This document shows, in pieces, positions 39,001-50,545 of a stretch of 64,000 nt of DNA. A program made the translations under genes and the position numbers. The notes under the pieces are model-generated. The model did not search any database. It saw only the letters and a program-made list of their open reading frames with translations, and was not told the DNA's origin. The DNA is from Intoshia linei (lineage: Eukaryota > Orthonectida > Rhopaluridae), in NCBI GenBank assembly GCA_001642005.1, contig LWCA01000052.1, positions 1-64,000 of the forward strand, written 5' to 3'. Positions within the stretch are counted from its first letter, which is position 1; each line of letters opens with the position of its first letter.

Positions 39001-40265
39001 TCGTCTATTGTATTTAATAAGCTAAACATGTAAAAAAATTTAATATGAATTACTTTCAATATTTCTTCATCCTGATCATTAAGTCTAAACAGAAAAATTG
39101 TAAGTTATCAATAGAGTACCACTATAATAAACTATATTAATCTAAATTCAAAATCCTGTTACGGGTTCAAGATATTTTAAATAAAAAACAATTTTACTTA
39201 AAATTTTTTCTTATGGCCTGTTAAAATATAGATGAATTTAGGGTTCACGGGAAAAAGTTTAGATAAACTCAATTATATTATACGATAAAATTAAATACAA
39301 AAAAATAAAATTACTTGATATAAGAGTAAATATCAAAATCTGTAAAGATTGTCCCATAATAATCAAAACAATTTGCAACATAAAAACCGACATGAAAAAT
39401 TCTACAGTATAAATTGAGTTGCTGTAAAGCGTGTTCTGTCATCATGTATAAACTAGATACGACAATGACTTCATATTTTCTTAAAATGTTTAAACAACTG
39501 TCCACCTCATCTTCCGATTTGTGATTCAATAAACAAGTTTCTAAAACCATTTTAATCTGTTTTTCAGGTGTAACTTTGACATGAGGATTTAATTCTGATA
39601 ATTTTGATGCAACTGATTCCATAAGCTGAAATAAAAAATGACATTAATGAAACAAATTAATTGACACATAAAATATAAAATTTACAGTTTTATCCTCGAC
39701 TGTATCAACCAAAAAATTAGTATTTACATCTGATTCTGTAACTACTTTATCGTCATATACATCAATTGTTTCTATTCCGGCTAAAACCAAATTTTTACAA
39801 ATATCGGCACCAAGAGGGTTCAACCCAATTACAAGAATATTTGATGCTTTTAATCTAAACATTATATTATTAAGGTTACTATATTCTTTTGTCAGCAAAG
39901 AACCAAAAAAATATTTAGGAATATTAAGCTCAAATTTTTAATCCGATAAAAAAAGATTTAAATAGAATCATACCGTATCTACAAAATGTGCACATTCTAT
40001 TATTAGATTTACATTGCACAATGCTCAAAACGATACAAATGGTAAAATCTAATCATTTCAAGTAATTCCGAAATTTTTACGTATTCCTGGTTATTACGAA
40101 AGTAAAAAACCTTTTTTGAAGTTGAATACCCCACAACCTAATTTGTCGGTCATATCGGTCCATTTCCTCTTTGTTTTCAGTTTTATTGACAGGTGGACAA
40201 CCCTCATACTCTTTATAATAATTTATATTATTTTTGAAAGAATTTATATTCACTTTATCACTCAT
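36014..40265 (-). CDS. SAE1: SUMO-activating enzyme subunit 1 (AOS1), 8 exons
   Basis: Regulatory half of the SUMO E1 heterodimer (with UBA2), acting in the nucleus. Exons (minus strand): 40265-40111, 39854-39686, 39625-39315, 39084-39054, 39021-38916, 38697-38565, 36447-36344, 36078-36014; all GT-AG and in phase, 357 aa (human 346). Diagnostic: RYDRQIRLWGIQLQKR (38-52), the nucleotide-fold ILVIGLNPLGADICKNL with LAGI following, and near the end SICSIVGGILSADVIK, matching the family's CAVVGGILAQE. There is no catalytic cysteine, as expected for this subunit. The middle and last exon are highly diverged: the usual FFDG turn is reduced to LVFDF. Intron 7 is 2.1 kb and is filled by nested transposons (see 37079-38400). 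Confidence 0.93.
37079..38400. repeat. Repeat R2, split by a hAT insertion, in SAE1 intron 7
   Basis: R2 begins CAGTGCTTCTCATGGGGTGA and contains a repeated phrase ('ccttaaggaaaaaaccgctt', 'ttaccaatattcttctaaaa'). The reverse complement of the same start and phrases occurs at 40815-41205. Here R2 is interrupted at 37318-38293 by a hAT element; removing it rejoins R2 across a duplicated CTCTAT(C/T)T. Confidence 0.75.
37318..38293 (+). mobile_element. 976-bp hAT element with degraded transposase, nested in R2
   Basis: Starts CAGGGTATCTTAACC and ends with its inverted match TTAAGAAACCCTG, flanked by 8-bp duplications CTCTATCT / CTCTATTT. From about 37540 to 38010 it encodes the C-terminus of a FAM200/ZBED5-like transposase in broken frames (FWCSQINTHPKLSK, SPFPTTYLCEKAF, SHDMRVALSRTKPRYD) with several stops. 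Internal deletion and stops show it is dead. Confidence 0.9.
38455..38515 (-). mobile_element. hAT-type terminus (solo end)
   Basis: Reverse complement reads CAGAGGTCGGGAAAGTGCGG followed by CCTTATTGACG, a GC-rich hAT-like end; a similar 'aaggccgcattaacgtctcc' stretch lies at 37005, so the two may be ends of one element into which R2 and the hAT were inserted. Confidence 0.45.
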
Positions 40266-40814
40266 GAATTTTTTGTTTCTATAGAGATATATAGTAAAAT
40301 TTTGTATGTAACAAAAAAGTTGCTTTAAATTATTAATTAGTTTTCAATTTAATACTGGCATTCTCGCACCTCAAACTGTTCGCACTTCTTCCCGAATTTA
40401 TATTTAATTTTTAAGTTTTATAATTTAAAATTTTGATAAAATTGTGTATCTTTATTATCGTACAAAATAAAATTAAATTGATATGGTTTTGCTATCAAAC
40501 GAAACGGTTTAATTTTAAATTGAGACTATTCATTAATATTTAAAATACTAGTTTTTAAATGATTTAAACAATTTAATACAAAAAGCAAATGGATCCAAAA
40601 ATGGCTCATTATACCTTACCACCAAAAAATGTTTTAATTTTAATTTTAAATACCAATTAAAATTAATTTTTTATTTAGATGATGGACGAACCTGTCCAAA
40701 ACTCAAAGATAATTGTAAACCGACAAATAATTTGGTTTTAATTAGAGCCGTTTTCAATAAAATTAAAATTTCTACCGTGGTATGTATAAAAATATCCCTA
40801 TAATACATTTACTG

Positions 40815-41205
40815 GGTTCTATGTAAATCTTTTGGAATCAGATAGAGGAATTATTGATCTATGTTTGGTAAAATGTGATTTTTTAGAAAAATATTGGTAA
40901 AAGCTGTTTTTTTCCTTAAGGGTGGGTAAAATTAGGTTTTTTTTTGAATCGGATAGGAGCATTTTTGATTTAAAATTTTGGTAAAATAGGATTTTTCAAA
41001 ACAATATTGTTAAAATGGGATTTTTCAAATAAATATTGTAAAAGGGGATTTGTTCCTTAAGCGCTGGTAAAATTTTGGTTTTTTCTTATAAGATTTTACT
41101 AAATTGGATGATTGAATGAAATAAGCTGAAAATTTTAGATTCGCCCACAATCATCTAAAATTTTTGTATTCACAGCCTGGAGTTACCAGTCACCAACATG
41201 AGAAG
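40815..41205 (-). repeat. Repeat R2, inverted copy
   Basis: Its reverse complement starts CAGTGCTTCTCATGTTGGTG and runs through the same 'ccttaaggaaaaaaacagct' phrases as 37079-37317 plus 38294-38400, ending near 'cctctatctgattcc', the site at which the 37318 hAT is inserted in the other copy. Thus this copy shows the empty site. Confidence 0.75.
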
Positions 41206-42248
41206 CACTGTCGTAGAACGACATAATCATAGATTTGGTTAATTAATCATATTGATTTTTTCACACAATTTATAAAGATTTTGAAGGTAATTTTGGGATC
41301 AAAATTTGGTAAGGTTTTTAAGGGAAGTTTTAAATTCTCTATCTCACCAAATTTCCTATCTCGCCAACTTATAAATCTAAATCCCAAGAATGGCAAGTTA
41401 TATGGAGAATACTGTATATCTACTCTTATTTGTAAAAACTAAATTTAATTAAATAATATATTATTATTATAGTAAATAGTATTGTAAGAAAATTATCTAA
41501 CATAAAATTAAAATATGATATAAAAAATAAATAATTTTTTTAAAAAATTGTTAAATGATATGTAAAAACTAGCAACACAACATAAAATTTAAATGTTTTC
41601 TTTATTTTATATTTTGTAATAATTTATTTTTAAAATTTCAAAATTTTTAGTAAATAAGTCGGAAGGGTTAATAAAGTATCATTTTCGTATTTAGTTTCTT
41701 ACAAATTTTTTTAGTGTGAAGTTAAAGATGTCAACAAATTTCAAATGGTAATTTTATTATGATATCAAATAAATCAGCTTCAGAGAGTCGGAGGAAATTT
41801 TTACAAATCATTAATTAATGTTAAGATACTTTTTTCTGTACAATGTACTTTTACAATAATATCGCCCTGCATTCTCTACGGGTAATTCAGTAAGCAGAAT
41901 TTGGTTCTGCTTATTTATAATATAGTTTCATGTCCATTTTAAGTCCAATGGTCTCAAAATTCATAATAAAACAGGGCTGACTACATGGTCGCATAGTAAA
42001 TATCAAATTAATTAAATTAAATCTTTTTTTTGTTAGATTATCACCAATGTTTCTCAGTGTACCCTTTGATTATTTTTGCATTTAGCTCTTTTCGGGTAGG
42101 TAATTGAGCATGTTTAAAATTTATATTGATTACTTTTATTTTTTCATATGATTCACAGCGTTCTAGATAATTCTGCAAATTCCCGTGTAAGAACCGATAA
42201 CGTAATGTATTATACGACCAATATTATTATGATTTAATGTATTTTATG

Positions 42249-42362
42249 GATCTCACTAAATAGTGAATCACAGTAAAAAATAGAAGAGAACTAAAATCTC
42301 TTTGGTCAACTGTGATTCACTATTTAGAAATTTTTTACTTTGATTCACTGTTTAGTGTGACC
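42249..42362. mobile_element. Short inverted-repeat element (MITE)
   Basis: About 114 bp with inverted ends (CTCACTAAATAGTGAATCAC left; GATTCACTGTTTAGTGTGA right) and a second inner inverted copy of CTGTGATTCACTATTTAG. It can fold into a long hairpin. No coding capacity. Confidence 0.75.
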
Positions 42363-42668
42363 GGTATTTTGTCATTCTCTTATAATTTTGTTAAGACTAT
42401 TTGAAAATTAATATTTTTAATTATTTAGGTTTATCTAAACAACTTGAAATGTATGTACAACACTAAAAAAACAATTTCCAATATGAAAGATTAAAACTAG
42501 GAACCATGTTATCTAATTAAATATAATCACATTCTTGTGTTATAAATTGCTACGAGTTTTGAGTAAATATTAATTTAATTGAATTTTTATGATTTATTTA
42601 ATCTTTAATAATTATTTGCATATTTATCAATGCTATACTGAAGCACGTTTGATATTCAATATGTGAAT

Positions 42669-43175
42669 ATGGAATCAAATAAATTCAATATAGTGAAAGC
42701 AAAAAACAATTTGCGTATAACTTTCAATAAAGGAAAAATGTATAATAGCAAACAATTTGAATTGTCTTCAAAGGGAGTTATTCCTATCAATACCAACCAT
42801 TATCAAAAATCTGAATCATACGCTTGTTTGAATGAAGCTGCTCCCCGTAAAAAACGAAAAAGGAATTTTTCAAATGATTTTATTACACAATCTCGCGTCC
42901 GGCCCGTTTACGCTGTACCTGAAGTTATCACATCAACCAGACAACCTGGCAAGTCTTTTTTCAAAGATCCTCAACATCAACTTAAAAACCGAAAATTGAA
43001 AAAACCAATGTTCAAATTATTTGCTGCCATTGGGTACATTGCACTAATTTTTGCCCCAGCTGTAATTCTCGCCATTTACTACATTTATAATTGGTACCCA
43101 AATATCTTACTTTTGTACAGCAGTAATGTAATGAAAACTTACACATCCAATTTGTTCAATACAACAAAAGTATAA
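42669..43175 (+). CDS. InaF-motif single-pass membrane protein
   Basis: 168 aa, single exon, from ATG 42669. A basic cluster RKKRKRNF lies at about 60-67; near the C-terminus (about 108-145) a segment MFKLFAAIGYIALIFAPAV running into LAIYYIYNWYP fits the InaF motif: basic residues, then a transmembrane helix with a conserved Tyr, ending LAIYY.xxW.P. InaF in Drosophila photoreceptors supports TRP channel function; vertebrate INAFM1/2 share only this motif. The cytosolic N-terminal region has no known domain. It is tail-to-tail with TEAD, with 25 bp between the stop codons. Function in this organism is unknown; the motif assignment is my reading from family knowledge. Confidence 0.78.
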   Translation: MESNKFNIVKAKNNLRITFNKGKMYNSKQFELSSKGVIPINTNHYQKSESYACLNEAAPRKKRKRNFSNDFITQSRVRPVYAVPEVITSTRQPGKSFFKDPQHQLKNRKLKKPMFKLFAAIGYIALIFAPAVILAIYYIYNWYPNILLLYSSNVMKTYTSNLFNTTKV

Positions 43176-43200
43176 TTTTGTATATTTATTAAAAAATTTA

Positions 43201-46200
43201 TTAAATACATTTGTATATATGACTGTCCGGAACTTCGTCATTTTCACAGGCTTGGAATAAGAGAACTATAGAAAAATGGTTGTTTCCAAATTTGTCTGAA
43301 ACATCCTAATGAAGTATTAATTTACATAGATTAAATTTTTTTACGTTTATTAGTCCAAAGTTGTTCAGAATTTTGTTTATTTTGTTGATTTCGTGCAGTT
43401 GCTTCAATCGCCCAAAGAAATTTATGGTTATATCACAAAGGGGCATAAAGTTGAAATTATAGGCATATATGTTATTTTCGGGTACACCACATTCTTGCTA
43501 TATGAATTTTTACTAACATTTATCAATTCATTTTTACCTTTACAGCGTTAACGACGTTATTACCGGCTATGTACAAATTGACGGTCGATATCATTTCGTG
43601 GTTATTTACTGATGTAAATCTAAAATATTATACTTTTTATCTAATGTACCAAACTTTGATTTGAAAATATATTTGTTCAGAAGTGACATGTCTATTTTTG
43701 AGATATCAATCTAATTTAAATTAGATAGGTTTAAATACTCTTACCCAGCACTTTATAATATAGAATGGTCTTTTTATATCGGCATAGTTTATACCCAAAC
43801 GGGATAAAACACTGCCAAACTTTGATACATCATGTTGCTAAAAAAATGTTGAAAATTAAAATTAATTAGTGGTATTAGCATTGTAATTATAATATTAATA
43901 AAAATGTGTAAAAACTGGTGAAAAAAAATTACCTGAATGTTTGTTATTGAGTCTGCATGTACTGATAAAATTTCATCCGAGTAAACGTGGTTCTAATTAA
44001 TATCATTACATATTCAATTTTTGTATATACAGTAATAATCCTTAATAAAGACTATTAGCGGAAGTTTGAATTATTTTTTCTTAACGAATTTGTGTGAACC
44101 AAAAATTCCGTTAATAAAAATTTTAACTCTAGAACAGGGGTGTCAGAATCAATTTGCTTTGCGGGCCGCACAAAAAAAATCTTTACTCAAAAAATTATGT
44201 TAAAAGTAACAGATTTAATTAATTTTAATTAATAAAATAAAATATGAAACAATAAAAATGGAATAAGTGTAAAAATTGAAATAATGAATAAATAAATCAT
44301 GAAAAATATATGAAAAAATTGTAAAATAAGAAATATGTGTAAAAACTTGTTATAAAAAATAAAAATTTTTATTATAACGCGGGCAGCACATTCCATAATT
44401 GTGGCCTCATAATTGATACCCTGCTTTAGAATCTATTTTTACAGACTCATAATAATGAACTAATTTTTTTAATAATAGAAATCAATTTATTACATTTTTA
44501 TCATATTTTTAATAGATATTAAATTAAATAACGTTAATTAGAAATAATTACTATCATTGCGGAAATATCATTTTTAACTTTATTTTATTTCTGTAAATAA
44601 TTTAAAATTGATAAAATTTTTCATGAACCCTAAAAAACTGCTGTGGACCCCAGAATTCCACATGGACCCCGTTGATAATGTTTTCTGTATATTACTTCGT
44701 TATGTATTATTCAAAAACTCATAATAACAAGAAATATGACCATTTAATGGTTTTTATTTCAAAAAATTAAATTCCTGTATCAAGGGTGTTAGTACGGGAA
44801 AATTTCGTAATAATTTGAAAATAAGGACAAAGACTGTATAATTCAGTTTTGATGTCTCAATTCGACCGAAAATTATAAATTTCTTAAAAAATTAAATCCA
44901 ATTGAAAAAAAGTTGATAAGGCTGAGTTAGAATAATTAAACCTGAATACATTACAATATGTATGTTCAGGAAATTATTAAAATAATTGTGGTGTCAATTG
45001 AATTTGGAATCAGTTCATTATAACTGGTTTAAGTTTTTATTTATTGTAGAAAACAAAATATAATTATCCTATACATAATATTACGTACATAGGCTAATAT
45101 CAAAAGGTTAAATTCAAAATATACAACAGATACTACATTAAAATAGTATGTGGTGGTATCATACCACCACTGACATGCAACACGATAGAAAATACATTTT
45201 TTTATAAAAATTTTGAAATAATTTTGTTTCAGAAAGATTAAACTCCTAGATAAGAGGTTGCCAGATTGTGATATAAATATAATTGTAAATATGTAGGAGT
45301 TCCACAGTGGGACACATAAAAATTCGACAAACAAAAAATATACAACATTTATAAAGGCAGTAGCGAAACAGAAACTGCTCTTCATGCCCTAGACGAATTT
45401 TTTGTAAAATCGGGCCTCATATTTCCAATTAAACATTAAAAAATTAATGACTAACACGATTGTGAATCTCAATATATCCTTGAATATCAAACTATATTGT
45501 GGATAAATTTCAAGCCAAAAGCTATGGTGTTAAAGGATATTATATATTTTTCGAAAAAAAATTTTAATAGCTTATTTACTTTCGGTTGTCTCGATTATAG
45601 TAGGTTTAGCTCTGAGTGGAAGGAAATCGCCTAATTTAGCTAGTACAAGAAATTTAATTAATTGTGGTGTCAAACAAATTTTATTTAGAAATTTAGAGTC
45701 ACACTTTGAATATTTGTCAAATTTCTAACACATTATTTTTGTAATTCAAAGGATTTCAAAATAATAGTATGATTTAAGTCCTGTGAATAACGTACGTAAG
45801 ATGTGTTGTTTGTTAAACATGTTTCTAAGATGCTAGAAATTTAAATCAAAGAAAAAAATGTAAGGCACATGTAAGCAAAATACTGAAAATGTCGACCCGT
45901 GAAAAGTTCTATAATATTAAACTACTTAACCGTTAAAATATATTTTAATCGTTGTCTGTTTAATTAAATTATAATTCAATAACCTAGTCCTAGAATTTTA
46001 AAAAACAAAAATTTTCAGTCTAAATAGAATTACTGTTTGGTATTGGAGTAATATTAAATAAATTTTATCTTCAGAAACGAATTTGACCAGATTGGCCAAA
46101 TTTGTATTTTTATATATGCAATATTGGTAATCAAAAATAAAAATTTCAATACCCAACAATCCTAGTTGACATCATATAAATGTAATTAAACAGTAACAGT

Positions 46201-48145
46201 AAAAACTACATGTAGTCGAAACATATCATAAATTACAAAGCTTAACAAGCCAAGTACATTGTATATTGATATCAAAGACAAAAAGTTGAAAATCACATTT
46301 TTTTACCTTTGTACTCAAGGCTGGGTCAAACCTACACCACCGATACCATCTTCGGCATAGACGAAATTTTTCCAAATTGAGCATTAAAAAATTATATTCT
46401 TGAAAATCAATTATTTTGTGTTAAATTTAAAATGTCAATTCAAGACCATTAGAGAGATCGCTAAGGGCTGACACTACGTACCGTGTGTGAAAAATTGTTT
46501 TGGAATTCATTTTTCATTTTAGGGTGGCCTCGAGCTGAGTAGGTTCGGTTCTGCATACACCAATTGAATTAATAAATAATTAATGTTTATTTAAAAATAT
46601 ATATTATAATATAAGTAATTCTTCAATATGCAGTAATTGCATTGCAATTATGTTGATGTAGATATTGTCCCTGAAATTTTTCAACTTTTCCATTAAGCCT
46701 AAAAGCCAAAAGTCGGTAATAGTTTATTATCCCATTTATGCAAAGTGTACGTGACTTAAAAACATGCGTTATTACAAATAACAACTTATTACTTACACTC
46801 TGTTAATAGTTCTACTTAGCCACTTGCAATGACGTGTATAAACAAACGAAAAATTAAAATTTACAAAAATATTTTGAGATAGACACACATAACCCAGATA
46901 GAAAGTTGCAGACACTTAATTATATTGATGTGAATTAAATGTGACAAAATAATAGTTTTTAGAAATACATAATCAAGATTAAAAAAATTAATATTTTGAC
47001 CATTATCTTGAACAGTGAAATAACTATTAAGGCTTACATTTGTTTTTGTAAAAGTTGGATCAAGAATAGCTACATAATTTGATAATGCCAAATTTTCATC
47101 CCCAACTGTGTCACATAATCTAAAATATAAATCTAGTTACATTAAAAATATAGGTACAATCAAGACGATGAAACCCACTTAAAATGATCCAATAGTGGTG
47201 GAATTTTAGGAAAACTAAATCAATACTATATGAATAGAATAAATAAACGAATGTAAATGGAACGATAATATAAATAAGCAAAATTTGTGGACAATGGACA
47301 ATGTTGTCACAAGACAACGTTTTTCTAGATAATATGATGGAAAATCATCATGGATTTCGAACTGAATGTTGATTCAATTAAACGTACGAAACACATCTCA
47401 CAGGAAATGATTGATTTTGTAACAATTACATTTAATCATATTTAAATTTAATTATCCACTTTTTTAAAATGGATAATTTCGCATTTTGAATATCTAATTT
47501 TAATCGTATGCACATTTATTTTGTGAAATAATTTAAATTGTACAGGTAGTATAATATAATAATAGCTATTCTTGAATAAAAACGGTAAGTAAAATTACAT
47601 GTTTGAACTGGATGAATTATTTCCCTAAAAACAAATTAACAAGAAATAACCACAATGCAACCTTGATATTGATATATTCCTTGGATTTACGTCTCGCGAG
47701 AACCTGAATATGACTGGAAACTTGTTTTCTAGTCCTACTTTTACCCGTACGCAACTTTATGTACCTGGCAATCAATTCGTTACGACCTGAATTGAGATGT
47801 AATGAGAAAAAATAAAGAGGTATTGTTACCGTACATCTTTCCTTCGTTGGAAAGTATAATTTTACGTCGCCCGCAGGGCGGATAAATAGCCAGAGCCTCC
47901 TGGAAACTTTGTTCAATGTCACATGACCAAACTCCTTCCGCATCGACCGGAGTGAGCTCTGAAGAAGAAAGATTTTTCTCATCGAGAGATTCATTTGAAT
48001 TTGTCAAATCTTTCTTTGTATATGATTCATTATTGTCATACTTGGATTGTACGTTCGTAATGTACGCATTCAAATTTTCAATATTTTTTATGGACAAATT
48101 GCTAATTTTCTTTATAGGTGAATCCATATGCGAGTGGGGAATCAT
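43201..48145 (-). CDS. TEAD: TEA-domain transcription factor (TEAD/Scalloped)
   Basis: DNA-binding effector of the Hippo pathway, partner of YAP/Yorkie. Exons found (minus strand): 48145-47830, 47786-47662 (TEA DNA-binding domain), then 43992-43933, 43837-43745, 43710-43655, 43619-43538, 43497-43345, 43305-43201 (YAP-binding domain). The TEA domain is almost unchanged: [70 protein letters not shown]. The YAP-binding domain is diverged but alignable: [32 protein letters not shown], ending HIYKCI, with the family's core cysteine (PMCEYMINF) kept in PLCDITINF. The six 3' exons join in phase. The linker and the start of the YAP-binding domain, between 47662 and 43992, are unresolved; a possible exon is 47118-47038 ([16 protein letters not shown]). 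Introns among the last exons are 34-109 nt. Confidence 0.92.
44135..44423. mobile_element. 289-bp hAT MITE in a TEAD intron
   Basis: Begins CAGGGGTGTCAGAATCAATT with GCGGGCCGCAC just inside, ends with the inverted counterpart (GTGGCCTCATAATTGATACC then CTG), flanked by 8-bp duplications CTCTAGAA / CTTTAGAA. A diverged inverted copy of the interior lies at 60420-60670. Confidence 0.88.
45380..46470. repeat. R3-like repeat copies in the TEAD central intron
   Basis: 45380-45480 ('ccctagacgaattttttgta' with 'aatcgggcctcat') and 46330-46470 ('cggcatagacgaaatttttc', 'gtgttaaatttaaaatgtca') match each other and the copies at 12915 and 20440. The rest of this 3.6 kb intron shows no coding sequence I can assign. 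Confidence 0.45.
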
Positions 48146-49439
48146 TTAAAACTAGTCTACTGATAATATTTTATCAACATTAAAATTTGACTGATGAATA
48201 CACAATACAAGTTGAGATTTTATTATCTATGTAAACAAAATTATGCGTGTTTGAAATCGAACTATCACTGAGTCAAATTATATCATTGTGCCTATAAATG
48301 TGTCGTTGACAGAGTTACACTTGAATTTAACAACAGTTTAACGGTGTGATTATCGTCATTTCAGTTTTGTCTACCTGAAAATTAGACACTTTATTTCTAT
48401 ACATTCCATAAATAGAGGGTGTCATGTTTACTTAATTAAATTAAAATTATTTTAATTTTTTATATTTTATATAATTCCATTTATAGCGCAGATGTTTTCT
48501 TTATAAACAAATCTCCATTATTTATTATGAATCAGTTTGATATTTTTTTGAATTATAATTAATAGTATATTAATTAATTTGCAAGAATTTGTCAGCGTAT
48601 TACCGTTATTTTAAATATTTTATTTTGATTCATTATTTCGATATAAAATTTATTTTAAGTATATTCACTTGAATGATAGATTGACTATCGATATTAATTT
48701 AATATTAATCAATAAAATTATTGAATTTGTGAATCGAGAGGCCTGGAACGAAATATTGGACAAATTAATTTTTACAGCTTATTAGGTAAACTAGATTTTT
48801 TAAAAAATTGAATCTTTTTACACATTTCAGTTCCTAGTTCCAAAGTGGAATATAGTTTCATAACAGATTAACATGATTGTTTAATCAATTTAGTCAAAAT
48901 TAAGATTTATAAATCGTTGTATAAGACTTATTTTTGACCTACCCTTGTTTGATTGTACAACTGTATTATCAACTAATAATTTTGAATTAATTTCATGCGA
49001 AACTCGTATTCCAAATATAGTAAAGTGAAAATTGTGCATCAGGCATGTATAACATGATATTTTTAAAATTTGACCTAATACGGACAATATTATTAGACTT
49101 TTAATTTTAGTGTATCGGTTAATTCTCATCTTGGTAACAAATGTGTATTCATCATGAGACAAAATATTAAATACGTTAATCCTCTTAGAGTAATATAATA
49201 TACTAATAGAGATTATAATTAATCGATTTAATTAAATTTTAATTAAAAATATCATACGGTTCCGACAATATGTCATGGTAGGTGAACAAGCGATTTACTA
49301 TGAAATAAGCATTTATTAAAATCATCATTTACCAACTAAATTTTAGTTACTTGCTAAAATTATTGTTTTATAAAATCTGTATAGACTTGGCTGGTGAAAA
49401 TAAAAATCTTGGTAAAGTATACAATCATTTTATTACAAT
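48146..49439. other. Spacer upstream of TEAD
   Basis: AT-rich, includes the TEAD promoter side. A minus-strand frame at 49162-48890 lacks an ATG start at its left and shows no family features. Nothing else supported. Confidence 0.5.
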
Positions 49440-50245
49440 TAGTGTTGATAACCGGTTAATTTAATTCTAAAATACAAACAATAAATAAAAGATAAAGATG
49501 TTGTGCGACTACCTTGTAAAGATGGTTTAAGCTTTAATGTTATACCCAAGAATTAATTCATTCGGAATCTTTTAAAAAATATAATTGATAATTTACCACC
49601 AAAGAGTCATTCTTCCGTAAAAAATATTATTGTGAGATTTGCTGCTGACAAAAAACAATTACAAAAATATTATAAAGAAAAAATTTAATTGGGCACTAGG
49701 TATTCTCTAACCCTAGATGAGTACACTTCCATTAAAAACGAACGCTACATAAACATTCATGAGAAAGCAAAAAATTGGTCATTGGGTCTTATGAAATTAA
49801 ATGGATCAATTTGTAATACTAAACAGATTGAAATACTTTTCAAAAAATTAAAAGAATTCAACATTTATCAAAATATACTCATAGTTGGATGTACAATAAA
49901 TGAAGCGTCAGTTAAATTTAGAAAAGATGTTGAACCACTTCACCAAATCTGTATAGCTAACACAATCCATTTAGCGATAAGTGATACACTATGCACCTCA
50001 AATAATGATAATAATCTTTCAGATTCAGATACTGAAAGTGAAGACATCTATGTAGAAAAATTTGACGATTTCGAATATATTGAAAACATAACATCTTGAA
50101 TTAAACGAAAACTATAAAAAAATTATAAAGTAAGAATAATTAGTAAAATTTTTAGAAAATCTTCGATTAAAAACGAAAAATTGCAAGATTTCGTTTATGG
50201 CGAATTTGCTAAAGAAATCAATCTATTAGTCAACATTAAAATTAG

Positions 50246-50523
50246 GGCGCACTATCAAAAGATCATAAATCATAAGATCGTAAAAATATACTAATATTCG
50301 AATTTATAATTGAATTGGATGAAAAAATATTCTCTGGTGTAAACACCACAGAATATTTCTATTTTTTTTGTAATATGGTTTGTAGGTATAATATGGTATC
50401 TTAATATTTCAGTTTTAACTTATATCTGTAGATCTACGATCAAATATTATCATATATTAAAATAAATATTAACTACGATTATAAAATACGATCTTTTGAT
50501 TTACGATCATTTGAACGGACACG
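50246..50523. mobile_element. 278-bp inverted-repeat element inside the hAT, 9-bp duplication
   Basis: The ends are inverted (CAAAAGATCATAAATCATAAG left; CTTTTGATTTACGATCATTTG right) and both sides carry TAAAATTAG, a 9-bp duplication typical of Mutator-like elements. Removing it restores the hAT reading frame through KIRWNSL. Confidence 0.85.
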
Positions 50524-50545
50524 TAAAATTAGATGGAATAGTCTA

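Larger units (their letters stand above)
40266..42668. other. Spacer between SAE1 and the InaF gene
   Basis: Holds R2 (inverted, 40815-41205) and a MITE at 42249-42362. At 40589-40775 two short open stretches separated by a possible 49-nt intron (from ATGGATCCAAAA; then DGRTCPKLKDN and a strong donor GTATGT) look somewhat exon-like, but their phases do not match and I recognise nothing, so I do not call a gene. Confidence 0.5.

Noticed and set aside
40589-40775. Possible two-exon start of a plus-strand gene (DGRTCPKLKDN with a strong donor)
   Set aside because: The two pieces join out of phase across the only GT-AG intron, no family is recognised and no further exons follow.
45041-45385. Minus-strand 114-aa ORF containing FVEFLCVP, considered as the missing TEAD exon (LVEFSAF region)
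   Set aside because: Similarity is confined to a few residues, and no donor or acceptor places it in phase with the next TEAD exon.
47120-47317. Minus-strand hydrophobic ORF near a possible TEAD exon
   Set aside because: It starts with TTG, is AT-driven hydrophobic, and would need a 21-nt intron to join the next piece.
48890-49162. Minus-strand 90-aa ORF just left of the hAT element
   Set aside because: It begins with TTG, has no recognisable motif and no splice-consistent extension.
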